Source: Candidatus Omnitrophota bacterium (GTDB lineage: Bacteria; Omnitrophota; Gorgyraeia; Zapsychrales; JAHFFX01). From it: a stretch of DNA of 58,244 nt. Below the pieces are notes generated by a model. It was not told the DNA's origin. It worked only from the letters and a program-made list of their open reading frames with translations, and did not search any database. Below, piece after piece: positions 8,990 to 19,548 of this stretch. The stretch spans positions 1 to 58,244 of the forward strand of contig JAHFFW010000016.1 of the NCBI GenBank assembly GCA_023247725.1, given 5' to 3'. Position numbers and translations under genes: made by a program. Each line of letters starts with the position of its first letter. Position 1 is the first letter of the stretch.

Positions 8990-9397
8990 TTATCCCGGCT
9001 CAATCGAGGTGACTCGGATCGACTTGCTATTGATGACGAGCGCCCCGGAAGTAAAGACCAGCTGCAATTCAATGTCTGCACTTTTTTCCGATGGAAGGGA
9101 TAATGTCGTCGGTGTCATGTTCACTAGAATATAACAATCATCCAGATCAACGGGAAGTTTAGGGATGTCGCCGATCGTAGCGACCTTCTTCAAATAGATC
9201 TCAACAGCCAATTTTTGAGCGTTTGTAGGATCATCGGCCGGATGAGCGTTTGCCCCGCCGAAGCGAAGGCGAAGATCCTCGCCTTCTTTTTCAATCTGCT
9301 CGATGACCGCATTGTTGAAATCAACCACGTGATCGCGCCTGCCCTTTACGCTCATTCCCTGCAAGTCTTCGTTACACATAGCGTCGCCAAAATTCAT
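8990..9397 (-). CDS. Hypothetical protein
   Basis: 135 aa ORF, no recognised motif. Confidence 0.5.
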   Translation of the reverse strand: MNFGDAMCNEDLQGMSVKGRRDHVVDFNNAVIEQIEKEGEDLRLRFGGANAHPADDPTNAQKLAVEIYLKKVATIGDIPKLPVDLDDCYILVNMTPTTLSLPSEKSADIELQLVFTSGALVINSKSIRVTSIEPG

Positions 9398-9431
9398 TAA
9401 CCTTCCGTTTTATATCCTAGGATTTTTGCGT

Positions 9432-10097
9432 TTACAACAATTCCTCAGCAATTTCTTTGCGCCATTGGTCAAAGAATTTTTTTAATTCATCGATCGACAA
9501 TGTCTTCATAAGCATTAGAAAATCAGCGGAATTGGAATCAAAGTTTTGGATCCTTTCGAACGCTACCCCAAGCCAGTACAAATCAAATCCTGGATCTTTT
9601 TGCTTTGCTCGATCAATTAACTGACCTTTTGAAAAGTGTCCTTGATGGATAAGGAAATAAACATCAATAAAATCTCTTAAAGTCGCTCTCCCAAATAGCG
9701 CCAATAATTTATTGGAAGCAATGTCGGTTAAGCTGTCAATCTTGAGTTTGGGAAAATCAGGAAATTCTTGGGTTGGTTCAAATCGGAAAGCCGAATCTCG
9801 GGCGAGATGAACCAATGTTGTCTCTAAATCCTTTGTCACCACCAATTCCACAAAGGAATGCAGTGCTCTTTGTCGTCGGCATTGATAGCCAAAAGTTTTT
9901 AAATGGGTTTCAAGCTGTTGACTGAAAGGTCCAATGGTTTCTTCTTCAAAGGCAAAAAGGCCCAGATCTCTGCTTTGTCTATGTCGTAAATAAAAATACG
10001 ATAGAGCCGTCCCGCCGGTGAGATAGAATGGCTCGCTACCGGGGATCTCAGGAAGGGTTTTGAGAATGGTTTCTTGGACTTTGTTAATGATCGGCAA
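9432..10097 (-). CDS. AbiEii/AbiGii-like nucleotidyltransferase
   Basis: FYLTGGTALSYFYLRHRQSRDLGLFAFEEE matches the family's GG...D-x-[D] pattern, with Gly at the second Asp. Confidence 0.7.
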   Translation of the reverse strand: MPIINKVQETILKTLPEIPGSEPFYLTGGTALSYFYLRHRQSRDLGLFAFEEETIGPFSQQLETHLKTFGYQCRRQRALHSFVELVVTKDLETTLVHLARDSAFRFEPTQEFPDFPKLKIDSLTDIASNKLLALFGRATLRDFIDVYFLIHQGHFSKGQLIDRAKQKDPGFDLYWLGVAFERIQNFDSNSADFLMLMKTLSIDELKKFFDQWRKEIAEELL

Positions 10098-10329
10098 AAA
10101 AATCCTCCCAAAAAGCCTTTACCTCCCCGGCCAGGAATTGCTTGATCTTTGAAAAGATTAGTCTTAATTGGTTTAAATCAACATTCGCCAGAAGGATTTT
10201 GACATCCTCCGTCCGGCCTCGGGAAAGGACCTGCTGGACATACATCTCCATTGTTGCTGGATTGTCTAAATCGAGCTCGGCATTTTCTTTGAGAAACCAA
10301 AAGAGATTTTTATTAAGCGGTATTTTCAT
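10084..10329 (-). CDS. Small partner (putative antitoxin) of the AbiEii-like gene
   Basis: 81 aa ORF overlapping the start of the downstream nucleotidyltransferase gene by 14 bp. Confidence 0.5.
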   Translation of the reverse strand: MKIPLNKNLFWFLKENAELDLDNPATMEMYVQQVLSRGRTEDVKILLANVDLNQLRLIFSKIKQFLAGEVKAFWEDFFADH

Positions 10330-10402
10330 GTCTTCTCGCTTTCTTTGAGAAGGATAGCATAATTAAAATATTATTTCTACAAGCCGTACTATTTGTTTTA
10401 AC

Positions 10403-10948
10403 TTACTCCGCTATTCCTAAAAGTCCATCGATGCTCAGGGTATTTTTTTGCTTTCGATATTCCTGAAGTTGGGTCCTCCCCTTGGCCTGAGCCCATTTGT
10501 CCAGCGCGTCGCGATCCTTTTGATAACGATACAATGGAACACCCATACCGCAGGAATCCGCAATGCGTTTAACCTTAACGCGAATGATGGCGCGCGTTCC
10601 GAGATTTACCGGGAAATGCTTTAAAAGAGAGGCAAAATTGGAGTGATCAGCCCTCAAGACTTCTGCCTGCCCGTGCAGGCGGACAATCCTGGGTGGGCCT
10701 TCAAAGGCGCAGAACATGATCACAATGCGGCTGTTTTCTCTAATATGGGCAACTGTTTCAATGCCACTGCCGGTCAAATCCTGATAGATTACTGTTAAGG
10801 GATCGATGATCCGGAGCGATTGCCCTCCTTTGGGAGAACAATTGATATGGCCATTGGCCGCCAACGGAGCAGTCGCGACAAAAAAAACGTGTTGCGCTTT
10901 GATCCATTCGGCAAGAGGGTGATCGATCGCAGGATAGATTTTTCCCAT
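10403..10948 (-). CDS. Pyridoxamine 5'-phosphate oxidase family protein
   Basis: FFVATAPLAANGHINCSPKGG...IDPLTVIYQDLTGSGIETVAHIRENSRIVIMFCAFEGPPRIVRLHGQAEV. Confidence 0.8.
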   Translation of the reverse strand: MGKIYPAIDHPLAEWIKAQHVFFVATAPLAANGHINCSPKGGQSLRIIDPLTVIYQDLTGSGIETVAHIRENSRIVIMFCAFEGPPRIVRLHGQAEVLRADHSNFASLLKHFPVNLGTRAIIRVKVKRIADSCGMGVPLYRYQKDRDALDKWAQAKGRTQLQEYRKQKNTLSIDGLLGIAE

Positions 10949-10954
10949 GTTTGA

Positions 10955-11701
10955 TTAGCCCATCAATCTCAGAAAAGCCATGACCAAGATCCCTAACATG
11001 ATACAAACCAGTTGTCCAAAGGAAACAGCCAAGCGGGGTTCATGACAGTGCAATTCCGGGATCAGGTCTGATCCCGCTATATAGAGAAATCCGCCGGCAG
11101 TCACAGGAAGTACATACATGGACAAATTCTGTAATTGTGTTCCAACCAGAAAGATTGCGAGTCCTCCCCCGAAAGCCGCGAAGGCCGATAAAAGGTTATA
11201 CCAAAGGGCCTTGCGCACGGAAAGCCCGCCGTGCACCAGAATCCCAAAATCACCAATCTCCTGAGGGATTTCGTGAAAGACGACCGCCAGTGTCGTGGCA
11301 AAACCCACCGACGGGCTGACCATAAAGCTCGAGGCAATGATCATCCCATCGAGCGCATTGTGCACCGCATCACCGATCAAATTCAAGGCCACCATCGGAT
11401 GTTTGTGTTCGGAAGATGTCGGGATATGGCAGTGCTGCCAGCGCAGGAATTTTTCCAGGACAAAAAATAACATGATTCCCAATAATATGAGGAAGGAAAC
11501 TGTGAGACTAAAACCGATTTTTTTAAAAGTTTCCGGCAGTAAATGGATAAACGTATCGCCCAGCAAGCTCCCCACGGCAAAACTCACCAAATACAAGAGC
11601 AGTTTTTTTAAATATTCCGTGTTGATGGCCAGAGTGAAAATGCCAATCAGTGAAATCAAGCTAACAACGGTCAAGCTGGCAAAGGTATAAAAAAAAGCCA
11701 T
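10955..11701 (-). CDS. ZIP family metal transporter
   Basis: Polytopic; NLIGDAVHNALDGMIIASSF and VVFHEIPQEIGDFGILVHGG motifs. Confidence 0.85.
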   Translation of the reverse strand: MAFFYTFASLTVVSLISLIGIFTLAINTEYLKKLLLYLVSFAVGSLLGDTFIHLLPETFKKIGFSLTVSFLILLGIMLFFVLEKFLRWQHCHIPTSSEHKHPMVALNLIGDAVHNALDGMIIASSFMVSPSVGFATTLAVVFHEIPQEIGDFGILVHGGLSVRKALWYNLLSAFAAFGGGLAIFLVGTQLQNLSMYVLPVTAGGFLYIAGSDLIPELHCHEPRLAVSFGQLVCIMLGILVMAFLRLMG

Positions 11702-11722
11702 GAGGCTTTGCTCCTTATTTTT

Positions 11723-12322
11723 TTAAGGAATTGCGTTTCGGTGTTCCTCTTTTGCCGCGCGGTAAACCTCTCTGGCGGCGTTGGCGTTTAAGCTTGCGAT
11801 CCCCAGCCCCACAAGGAAGTCCGGCCAAATCGAAGGAAAATACGCGGTTAGGATTCCTGCGCTGACGATCGCGAGATTGGCTAACACATCATTGCGGGCA
11901 GAAAGAAATGCCGCCCGCGCTAAACTGCCGGCGTGCGTTCGATAGCGGGTTAAAATAAACGCACAGGATAAATTTACCAGAAAAGCGCCCGCGCCGGTTA
12001 GGGATAATGGTACGGGTGCCGGCGGCAAAGGTAAAGAGAATTTTTTCCAGGCAGTCCCTAAGGCGGCTATTCCCGGAATGAGCAAAATGCCGGCGAGCGC
12101 CATACCGACTCGCGCCCGAGCTAACGGGCTCCATCCCAAGGCAAGAAGGATCAGGAGATTGATGGAAGAATCTTCCAAGAAATCAATGCTATCCGAAAAC
12201 AAAGATACCGAACCAATTCCTAAAGCGACGGCAAACTCAATTCCGAAATAGGCGAGATTGAGAATGGCGACAAGTTTGACCGCCCGGCGAAAATCAGAAT
12301 CATGAGGTTTAAGGATTGTCAT
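11723..12322 (-). CDS. Cation diffusion facilitator-like membrane protein
   Basis: SLFSDSIDFLEDSSINLLILLAL resembles CDF HxxxD-type TM2. Confidence 0.65.
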   Translation of the reverse strand: MTILKPHDSDFRRAVKLVAILNLAYFGIEFAVALGIGSVSLFSDSIDFLEDSSINLLILLALGWSPLARARVGMALAGILLIPGIAALGTAWKKFSLPLPPAPVPLSLTGAGAFLVNLSCAFILTRYRTHAGSLARAAFLSARNDVLANLAIVSAGILTAYFPSIWPDFLVGLGIASLNANAAREVYRAAKEEHRNAIP

Positions 12323-12457
12323 TACAATGATAAAAATAAAGACGTTCAGGATTAGCCTTGGGCATCTCCTTGAATCTTACTGATTTCCGTATAAATCATA
12401 GAACATTTACGGAAGCAGTGCTGCCAACGCAGGCAACAACTTTTACTGATGCGTTGG

Positions 12458-13312
12458 TCAATATTTGCTACTGCTTTGTTGTAACCTTGGCTCCGGCGTT
12501 TGAAAACCTTCGCTCAAAACCACCGCCGCACTTCCCAGGACACAGCGCAACACCGCCCGCATCGCCTTGCGGCACGGCGGGGCAGAAAAATAAACATCGG
12601 CGGAAACCTTGGTGATTTGTTTACCATTGAGAAAGACGTAGGGTTTCAAAAGATACGCTTCTTGATTTCCATAGGGTGGTAAATTGACGGTCGTCTTCGA
12701 TTGGAGAAGGCCAATATAGTTATAGATTTTTTCATCCGCATAGATGTTCAGGTCGACCGTTTCTCCCAAATGCCAGGGAACGATCCTTAAGTAAAATCCT
12801 CCCGAAATGACATCCAACAATTGATTGGGAATGGGAACGGTTTTTCCTTTATGAGTGACAAAATTTTGATAAGTGGCGATTTTATGTTCGTAATCAAAGT
12901 CGACGGCAGATTCCAGAAACTTCCCTCCTTTGATGTACTCTTCATGGCGCAGGACGACAAATTTTTGCGCGTCCATGTAGGATACATAGCGATCTTTGGT
13001 GTTAAACAGTCTGGCAAAAAAGGGCAGAGTTTTGACCTGAACTTCAAGGCAGTACGCATGACGTCCCCGGAAATTGGTGTGACCTTTATTCAAAAGAATA
13101 AATTCACCAATGGTAATGCCAACATATTTGGCCTTGTAAACAAGCTTCTCGGGTTCTGGTAAGGCGGGCGGCAGGACCGATTCTTTTTTCCCGTGAGTCG
13201 ATTCCTTGATCTCTTGAGCTTGGCGAAGGATATCTTGTTTTTTGATCGGGGTTGCGCAGCCGAGAAAAAAGCACGATCCAAAACAGGTAGCTAAGAACAA
13301 CTTCTTATTCAT
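12458..13312 (-). CDS. DUF3108-like lipoprotein
   Basis: MNKKLFLATCFGSCFFLGCATP lipobox; LVYKAKYVGITIGEFIL...VKTLPFFARLFNTKDRYVSYMDAQ. Confidence 0.7.
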   Translation of the reverse strand: MNKKLFLATCFGSCFFLGCATPIKKQDILRQAQEIKESTHGKKESVLPPALPEPEKLVYKAKYVGITIGEFILLNKGHTNFRGRHAYCLEVQVKTLPFFARLFNTKDRYVSYMDAQKFVVLRHEEYIKGGKFLESAVDFDYEHKIATYQNFVTHKGKTVPIPNQLLDVISGGFYLRIVPWHLGETVDLNIYADEKIYNYIGLLQSKTTVNLPPYGNQEAYLLKPYVFLNGKQITKVSADVYFSAPPCRKAMRAVLRCVLGSAAVVLSEGFQTPEPRLQQSSSKY

Positions 13313-13625
13313 GACAGGATTCCACTGTATACAAAATGGGCTCAAATTTTTCGCAGATCTGCATGATCTGTTGCATGTGGGCAGTGGCCTCGGAATTTTG
13401 AAAGATGGCCTGAAAATCCTCGAGGCTGCGCCACTGCGCATAATTGGCGACCTTTGTTCCATCCAAACTTTTGTGGATGGTGGCGGAGATAAAGCCCGGA
13501 AGTTTCTTCATGACCTCTTCGGTGGCCTGCTGGAGGAGTTGGATGACCTCGGACTGCCGTTCGGGTTTAATGGTAAAGGTATTGATGAGGGTTACGAATT
13601 TATTATTGGAAGAAATGGTCGGCAT
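13305..13625 (-). CDS. Antibiotic biosynthesis monooxygenase (ABM) family protein
   Basis: FVTLINTFTIKPERQSEVIQLLQQATEEVMKKLPGFISATIHKSLDGTKVANYAQWRS. Confidence 0.85.
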   Translation of the reverse strand: MPTISSNNKFVTLINTFTIKPERQSEVIQLLQQATEEVMKKLPGFISATIHKSLDGTKVANYAQWRSLEDFQAIFQNSEATAHMQQIMQICEKFEPILYTVESCHE

Positions 13626-13766
13626 TGAATTTTTCTTTAGAACATCCCGTTCTGGTTGGAAGAGTCCTTCGGCACCACTTGCGCTACATCCTATATCTCG
13701 ACAATCCGGTCCTCCTCGAAAAGAAACAGAATGAATTGTTTTTGTACAGCAGAAAAAAGACGGGGC

Positions 13767-14069
13767 TTAGGGCCACAGCGAGGGGTTGGTCGTCCAATAG
13801 CGGCTGAAGTAATCGTTAAAGGTGAGAAGAATCAATATGCTCAGCCAAAGGAGCGTTCCCACCGCGAAAATCTTAACGAGGATCTCGGCGGACTGGATAT
13901 GCATGTAATAGTAAATGATGATGGAGGCCTGTAGACAGGCAATGAGGATCGCGATGGGAAAATTCATCCCGCCCAGATTAATCAATGCGATCCCCGAGGT
14001 GGCGAGGGTCAATCCGGCAAGCCCTAGAAAAAGAAAAAGAAAATTTTTTGGCGAAGAAACCATGTTCAT
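13767..14069 (-). CDS. Cytochrome c oxidase subunit IV
   Basis: Three predicted TM segments and position at the end of the cta operon; IAILIACLQASIIIYYYMHI. Confidence 0.75.
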   Translation of the reverse strand: MNMVSSPKNFLFLFLGLAGLTLATSGIALINLGGMNFPIAILIACLQASIIIYYYMHIQSAEILVKIFAVGTLLWLSILILLTFNDYFSRYWTTNPSLWP

Positions 14070-14710
14070 CCAAACCGTCCCAATAAATAGAGTGATGGGA
14101 AAAGAAAAATCCAGATCAGATCAATATAATGCCAATATAACCCAAAGGTGTACAACCATACGGTGGAATCTCGGACTCTGGGTTTGTGGGAAAGAACGAA
14201 GATGAGCCAGGCCAAAATTCCTATGCCCACGAGCAGATGCAACGCATGGACTCCCGTCATGACAAAATAAAGGCCAAAAAAGATGCGTTCTCCGACGGGC
14301 CAATTCTTTTCTGGCATAAACACCCCTCCTGGATACAAATGGTGCTGGAATTTATGGCTGTACTCCAAGGATTTGATTCCGAGAAACGTTAGCCCCAGGA
14401 AGGCGGTCATGATCAAACAGCTAAGGCTGGATTTTTTGTTGTCGTTTTCGGCGGCTAAAATCCCCAGGGTCATGAAGAGTGCGCTCAACATCAAGATGAT
14501 GGTGTTGATTGTGCCCAAAATCAAATCATTCTCCCGGACACCGGCGGCAAACGCCTGCGGGAACGAGTATCGATAAACAAAATAGGCCAAAAAAAGGCCA
14601 CCGAACAAAAGGGCCTCACTGGCCAGGAAAATCCACATGCCGAGTTCCGCGGTCCTTTTGCGGTTTTCTGCCATCAAGGCCGAATCTTCCAGACTCGCAG
14701 ATGACGTCAT
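14066..14710 (-). CDS. ctaE: Cytochrome c oxidase subunit III
   Basis: [25 protein letters not shown] ... [14 protein letters not shown] ... [19 protein letters not shown]. Confidence 0.9.
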   Translation of the reverse strand: MTSSASLEDSALMAENRKRTAELGMWIFLASEALLFGGLFLAYFVYRYSFPQAFAAGVRENDLILGTINTIILMLSALFMTLGILAAENDNKKSSLSCLIMTAFLGLTFLGIKSLEYSHKFQHHLYPGGVFMPEKNWPVGERIFFGLYFVMTGVHALHLLVGIGILAWLIFVLSHKPRVRDSTVWLYTFGLYWHYIDLIWIFLFPSLYLLGRFG

Positions 14711-16305
14711 GGCTTTTCCTCGTAAGAATACGGGTCTTCGGTGACTATGGGCGTTTGATCAAAATTGTGAACCGGCGGTGGCGATTCTGTCTTCCATTCC
14801 AGACCGGTCGCCCGCCAGGGATTTGGTTCAGCCCGGGGACCGCGGAAAAATGACCAGGCCAAATAAAAAAACGGAAAAATATATCCGACCCCCAGGATCG
14901 AGGCCCCGGCGCTGGAGAGGACATGCAGGGCTTGAAATTCCTCCGGATAAAAATGATATCGGCGCGGCATTCCCATATATCCGAGAAGAAATTGCGGGAA
15001 AAAGGTCAAATTGAATCCAATGAAAATCAACAGCGCCGATAAACCGGGCCAACCTTTGGGATAAAGCCGTCCGCAAATCTTCGGCCACCAAAAATGAATC
15101 CCGCCCAAATATCCCATAATCGCGCCGCCCACCATGATATAGTGAAAGTGCGCCACGACAAAATACGTATCCTGGACATGAATATCCATCCCCAGGGCGG
15201 CCAAAAATAAACCGGTCAAACCGCCAATCGTGAACAACCCGATAAAACCAAAGGCATAGATCATCGGCGTCGAAAAAGTGATTGTTCCGCGAAACATCGT
15301 CGCCACCCAGTTGAAGACCTTGATCCCCGAGGGAATCGCGACCAGAAAACTGAAAAGGGAAAAAATGATTCCGGCGTAAACCGATTGACCGGAGACAAAC
15401 ATGTGGTGTCCCCAAACCAAGAATCCCAAGGTGGCGATGGCGAGACTCGCACAGGCCATCATCTTGTAGCCAAAAATTTTTCGGCGCGAAAAACAGGGAA
15501 CGATTTCACTGACGACCCCCATGGCGGGCAAAATCATGATGTAGACCGCCGGATGGGAATAAAACCAGAACAGATGCTGAAATAAAACCGGATCCCCTCC
15601 CAGCGACGGATCGAAGATCCCGATATGCAGCGTTCGCTCGACGATCATCAATAGGAGCGTCACGGCCAAGACCGGTGTGGCCAGGACAAAGATGAGGCTC
15701 GTTGCATAATGAGCCCAGATAAACAAAGGCAAACGGCCCCAGGTCAAGCCCGGCGCGCGTTTTTTATGGATGGTGACGATGAAATTGAGACCGGTAAGGA
15801 TCGAAGAAAAACCCGAGATGATGATCCCCAGCCCGGCATTTAAAACCTGCCCGGATGCGTACGAAGAACTGTAAGGCGTGTAAAAAGTCCAACCCGTATC
15901 CAGCCCTCCGAACAAGATGGAAATCAAGGTGAAAATGCCGCCAAGCATGAAGATGTACCAACTGGCTAAATTGAGCCGGGGAAAGGAAAGATCATCGGCG
16001 CCGATCATCAGCGGAATCAAAAAGTTCCCCAAAACCGACGGAATACTCGGGATCAGAAAAAACCAAACCATGATGATGCCGTGCATGGTAAACAAGCGGT
16101 TGTATGTTGCCGAGCTTACGAAATCGCCGGCCGGGGTTAAAAGTTCTAGCCGGATCAAAAGCGCAAAGAAGGCACCGATGGCAAAAAAGAATGTGATGGA
16201 AAGCATATAAAGGATAGCGATCCGTTTGTGGTCGGTGGTTAAAAACCAGGAACGCCATCCGTATCCAGCCATCAAGTAATTTTCCTTGTCAGGGTGTTCG
16301 TTCAT
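14707..16305 (-). CDS. ctaD: Cytochrome c oxidase subunit I
   Basis: Haem-copper signatures: [50 protein letters not shown]. Confidence 0.95.
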   Translation of the reverse strand: MNEHPDKENYLMAGYGWRSWFLTTDHKRIAILYMLSITFFFAIGAFFALLIRLELLTPAGDFVSSATYNRLFTMHGIIMVWFFLIPSIPSVLGNFLIPLMIGADDLSFPRLNLASWYIFMLGGIFTLISILFGGLDTGWTFYTPYSSSYASGQVLNAGLGIIISGFSSILTGLNFIVTIHKKRAPGLTWGRLPLFIWAHYATSLIFVLATPVLAVTLLLMIVERTLHIGIFDPSLGGDPVLFQHLFWFYSHPAVYIMILPAMGVVSEIVPCFSRRKIFGYKMMACASLAIATLGFLVWGHHMFVSGQSVYAGIIFSLFSFLVAIPSGIKVFNWVATMFRGTITFSTPMIYAFGFIGLFTIGGLTGLFLAALGMDIHVQDTYFVVAHFHYIMVGGAIMGYLGGIHFWWPKICGRLYPKGWPGLSALLIFIGFNLTFFPQFLLGYMGMPRRYHFYPEEFQALHVLSSAGASILGVGYIFPFFYLAWSFFRGPRAEPNPWRATGLEWKTESPPPVHNFDQTPIVTEDPYSYEEKP

Positions 16306-17264
16306 GGTGTTTTCTCCGAACTCGCCGGGCCTGGGCTTACTCCTAAAGATTTGATAAAGGCAATGAGTTGCAGGATTTCTTCTTCCGATATCTGGTCTTT
16401 AAAGGTCGGCATGACATTCGCGTATCCAGCGACCAGTCTGCGTCCAGGATCCACAATCGATTCGCGAATATAGGTCTCATCGGCCACGATGGTGCGCCCG
16501 TCCGATAAATGCACTTTACCGCCGTATAGTCCATCAAAAATTGGAGAGGCGATAGTACTTCCTCGTTGGTGGCATTGCCAGCAGCCGTATTTCGCGATGA
16601 GCTGTTCTCCTTTGAGCGCCATGGGCTCCTTTTTTCCCCGATCAACCCACGATTCGTATTCGTCCAGAGTCATGGCGATGACTTTTCCCTGCATGAGCGA
16701 ATGCCAAAGCCCGCAGTATTCGGAACAAAAAATTTTGTATTCACCGGGTTGGTTGACTTGAAACCAGAGGTTCGTATAACGGTTGGGCAAGACATCCATC
16801 TTGGTCCGAAATGCTGGCACAAAAAAACTATGGATCACGTCCTGAGAAATGAGCGTCACTTGAATTGGAACTCCGATGGGGATGTGCAGTTCATTGATCT
16901 CGCGTTTGCCTTCCGGATGCTGGAACTTCCACATCCACTGTTTCGCCACACAGTAAATGGGGAGTGCCCCGGCGGGCACTTGCATCTGCTGAAAGTAAAT
17001 CTTGGCCCCCCAGAAGAAGATCACCAAGAAAACGATGAGGGGGACACCGATCCAGATCGCTTCGATGAGGCCGGTTTTTTCGATGACGACGTGGGAGACT
17101 TCATGTCCCGGCCGTCGACGGTATTTCACCGCAAAAAACAGCATCAAAAAAATAATCAATCCCGAAGTCAATACCGTCAAGAAGACCAGAAACCAATATA
17201 ATTGGTCCACCACACCGGACATCGTGGTCACCGGTCCGGCAATCCGGATCGCTTCATGGTGCAT
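16302..17264 (-). CDS. ctaC: Cytochrome c oxidase subunit II with C-terminal cytochrome c domain (caa3 type)
   Basis: CuA region [13 protein letters not shown] and CWQCH haem motif; start set at [11 protein letters not shown]. Confidence 0.9.
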   Translation of the reverse strand: MHHEAIRIAGPVTTMSGVVDQLYWFLVFLTVLTSGLIIFLMLFFAVKYRRRPGHEVSHVVIEKTGLIEAIWIGVPLIVFLVIFFWGAKIYFQQMQVPAGALPIYCVAKQWMWKFQHPEGKREINELHIPIGVPIQVTLISQDVIHSFFVPAFRTKMDVLPNRYTNLWFQVNQPGEYKIFCSEYCGLWHSLMQGKVIAMTLDEYESWVDRGKKEPMALKGEQLIAKYGCWQCHQRGSTIASPIFDGLYGGKVHLSDGRTIVADETYIRESIVDPGRRLVAGYANVMPTFKDQISEEEILQLIAFIKSLGVSPGPASSEKTP

Positions 17265-18081
17265 AGGCCCTCTCCTGTCTTCGCAGAAGATAAATGAGAA
17301 GGCCCACCAGAAAGACGGTGATCCCGGCTGCCAGCCGCAGCAGATTAAAAACGGCAAGGCTGTATCGGCCCATGTGCGGATTGTAGGCAAAGCAATACAT
17401 CAGGATTTGATCAGTAAAAGTTCCCATTTTTTTTTGGCGGGAATCAGCGAGCGCGAGCTTGATGTCGCGCGGCGGATATTCCAGGCCAAAAAGATACCGG
17501 CTGATTTTTCCATCGGGTGTTAAGACCATAAGAACGGTGGAATGAGCGTATTGCTGGTTTTCAGTTTTTTCATACGCAAATCCTGAGGCCTGGGCCAGGG
17601 CGCGGATCAAGGATTCCTCACCGGTTAAAAAATGAATTCCATTTTCCGAGCCGGGTTTATTGAGAAGGTCGGCCAATTGTTTTTTTCTTCCCTGCGCCTG
17701 GGAGCTTGTGTCTTTGGGATCGATACTCACCACCAGCAATTCATAATCTTTGCCTGGCCTCTCTTCGATAATTCGCAAGGACTGACCCAGGGCCTTCATA
17801 TTGAGCGGACAAAGCATGGGGCAATTGAAATAGACAAATGTCAAAAGCACGGGTTTGTCGCTAAAAATTTCCTTTAGTGCGATTGTTCGTCCGTTATCGT
17901 CGGTGAACGTTAACTCTAAGGGCAAGCGCTCACCCAAACGCTGCCGGACATCCATGGCCGGTAAATCGCTTTTCTTTTCTGCCCGAACTGCCGCGGGCAA
18001 AGCAGTTTGGCCCAATGCCAATAAACCCAACGAAATAAGAAGGACCATGATCCTGCGGCGAAATTTTTTTTCGTGCGTCAT
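17254..18081 (-). CDS. SCO1/SenC/PrrC family protein
   Basis: VLLTFVYFNCPMLCPLNMKALGQSL; downstream His in HSTVLMVLTPDG. Confidence 0.9.
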   Translation of the reverse strand: MTHEKKFRRRIMVLLISLGLLALGQTALPAAVRAEKKSDLPAMDVRQRLGERLPLELTFTDDNGRTIALKEIFSDKPVLLTFVYFNCPMLCPLNMKALGQSLRIIEERPGKDYELLVVSIDPKDTSSQAQGRKKQLADLLNKPGSENGIHFLTGEESLIRALAQASGFAYEKTENQQYAHSTVLMVLTPDGKISRYLFGLEYPPRDIKLALADSRQKKMGTFTDQILMYCFAYNPHMGRYSLAVFNLLRLAAGITVFLVGLLIYLLRRQERAYAP

Positions 18082-18473
18082 GGCTGTTCCTGATTTTTGG
18101 GTTCCGGCGGTTTCTCTAATTCATGGCTCTGCAAGAGGCGATCCATGGCCTCATCAATGGGGATGCGGGCCACATCATTATCCCGGTCGGACCAGCCGTA
18201 GGTATTGAGAATCATCTTCTCTTCCTTTCTTAGCTTTTGCAGATTTTCGGAAAAAGTGGATTCAAGAAGGGGCGCATTGGGTTTCGACTGGCTCGGGTTG
18301 GGTGATGGGTGGCGCGGCCTTTCTCTTTGGAATAAAACCAGCAGAAAAAAGGCACTCAATTGAACCAGCAGAAAGAACGCAGCCAATAGGCCCAACGTTT
18401 TTAAAATCATCGGGGTCGTGATGTTCTCTTTGTCTTTATCGCTAGTTGGGTTCATGACGCCAGGTTTTTCCAT
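18078..18473 (-). CDS. Hypothetical single-TM protein in ACIII operon
   Basis: 131 aa; one TM; ends ILNTYGWSDRDNDVARIPIDEAMDRLL. Confidence 0.6.
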   Translation of the reverse strand: MEKPGVMNPTSDKDKENITTPMILKTLGLLAAFFLLVQLSAFFLLVLFQRERPRHPSPNPSQSKPNAPLLESTFSENLQKLRKEEKMILNTYGWSDRDNDVARIPIDEAMDRLLQSHELEKPPEPKNQEQP

Positions 18474-19548
18474 TCATTAGAATGATGAAATAAAGACTGA
18501 CCACCGACAAGGCCGCGGCCACATGGCCCAAACTCATTTGGGATAAAGTTCTGCCTAATGCGGGGAAAACGGTCCAAGCGATATCCATGCATCGCATCAC
18601 AATGACCCACAGGGCAATCCCGATCAGGGTTTGGGGATCCTTTTTGAAAGCCCTTCGCAGCAGCAATAAAAAGGGAATGAAAAAATGTCCGACGATGAGA
18701 GAACACGCCACGAATCCCCACCCTCCTTTGATTCGCGGAAGATACCAGTTGATTTCCTCTGGAAGGTTTCCCATCCAGATGATGAGAAACTGCGCAAAGG
18801 ACATATAAGCCCAGAGCATGACCATGACGAGGAGCAAGTTGCCCAGATCGCGGAAGACAAAGGCCTCCTCTGGCCGGGGCTGGGGATTTTCAAAAAAGAT
18901 GAACAATACAATTAGGAAACAATAACCCAACAGAACGCGGCCTTCGACGGACAGGATTCCGAACATGGTTGAATACCAATGATAGTCAATGCTCATCACC
19001 CAATCGATGGAGGCAAAGGTCCCGGAGAAAACATACAGAACGCCTAAGAGACCGGCCAAATTAAATCGTTGCGGACCAGAGAGCCAATAAAGACTTCCCA
19101 GCCATATTGCAAAATATAAAACCGTGCGCAGAAGAAAAAACGGTTGATTCAGATACAGACTTTTACTCGCCAGCATTTCTGGACTTACGTTCATCCATCC
19201 GTAAATCCGGTGCAGCCAAAAAAGATTGGGCAATCCCAAGACAAAGGCGATCGGCAATGACCAGGCCATCGCCACATAATATTTTTTAATGACCAGGCCC
19301 CAGGCCCCTCCCGTTAAGGTGTGGATGATCCAAATGCCCAGGGCGCCAATCGGAATGCCGACGACGAACAAAAATCCATAAAAATATCCTTCCACGAAAC
19401 TCTGGCGGTCGGTCATGAATTTCCAAAGACTGACAAGGATGGCTAAAGCAAAAGCAATCCATAGATTCTTAAGGACCCCTTGCCTTCTTTGCTCATCATA
19501 AGAGGTTTTCATCGACTCAAGAGGTTTTGGTTTCACCGACGGATTCAT
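18442..19548 (-). CDS. actF: Alternative complex III subunit ActF (quinol:cytochrome c oxidoreductase)
   Basis: Polytopic, SIDYHWYSTMFGILSVEGRVL; operon position. Confidence 0.85.
   Translation of the reverse strand: MNPSVKPKPLESMKTSYDEQRRQGVLKNLWIAFALAILVSLWKFMTDRQSFVEGYFYGFLFVVGIPIGALGIWIIHTLTGGAWGLVIKKYYVAMAWSLPIAFVLGLPNLFWLHRIYGWMNVSPEMLASKSLYLNQPFFLLRTVLYFAIWLGSLYWLSGPQRFNLAGLLGVLYVFSGTFASIDWVMSIDYHWYSTMFGILSVEGRVLLGYCFLIVLFIFFENPQPRPEEAFVFRDLGNLLLVMVMLWAYMSFAQFLIIWMGNLPEEINWYLPRIKGGWGFVACSLIVGHFFIPFLLLLRRAFKKDPQTLIGIALWVIVMRCMDIAWTVFPALGRTLSQMSLGHVAAALSVVSLYFIILMNGKTWRHEPN

Noticed and set aside
16566-17201. 211-aa plus-strand ORF antisense to ctaC
   Set aside because: Shadow ORF opposite conserved CuA/cytochrome c coding sequence
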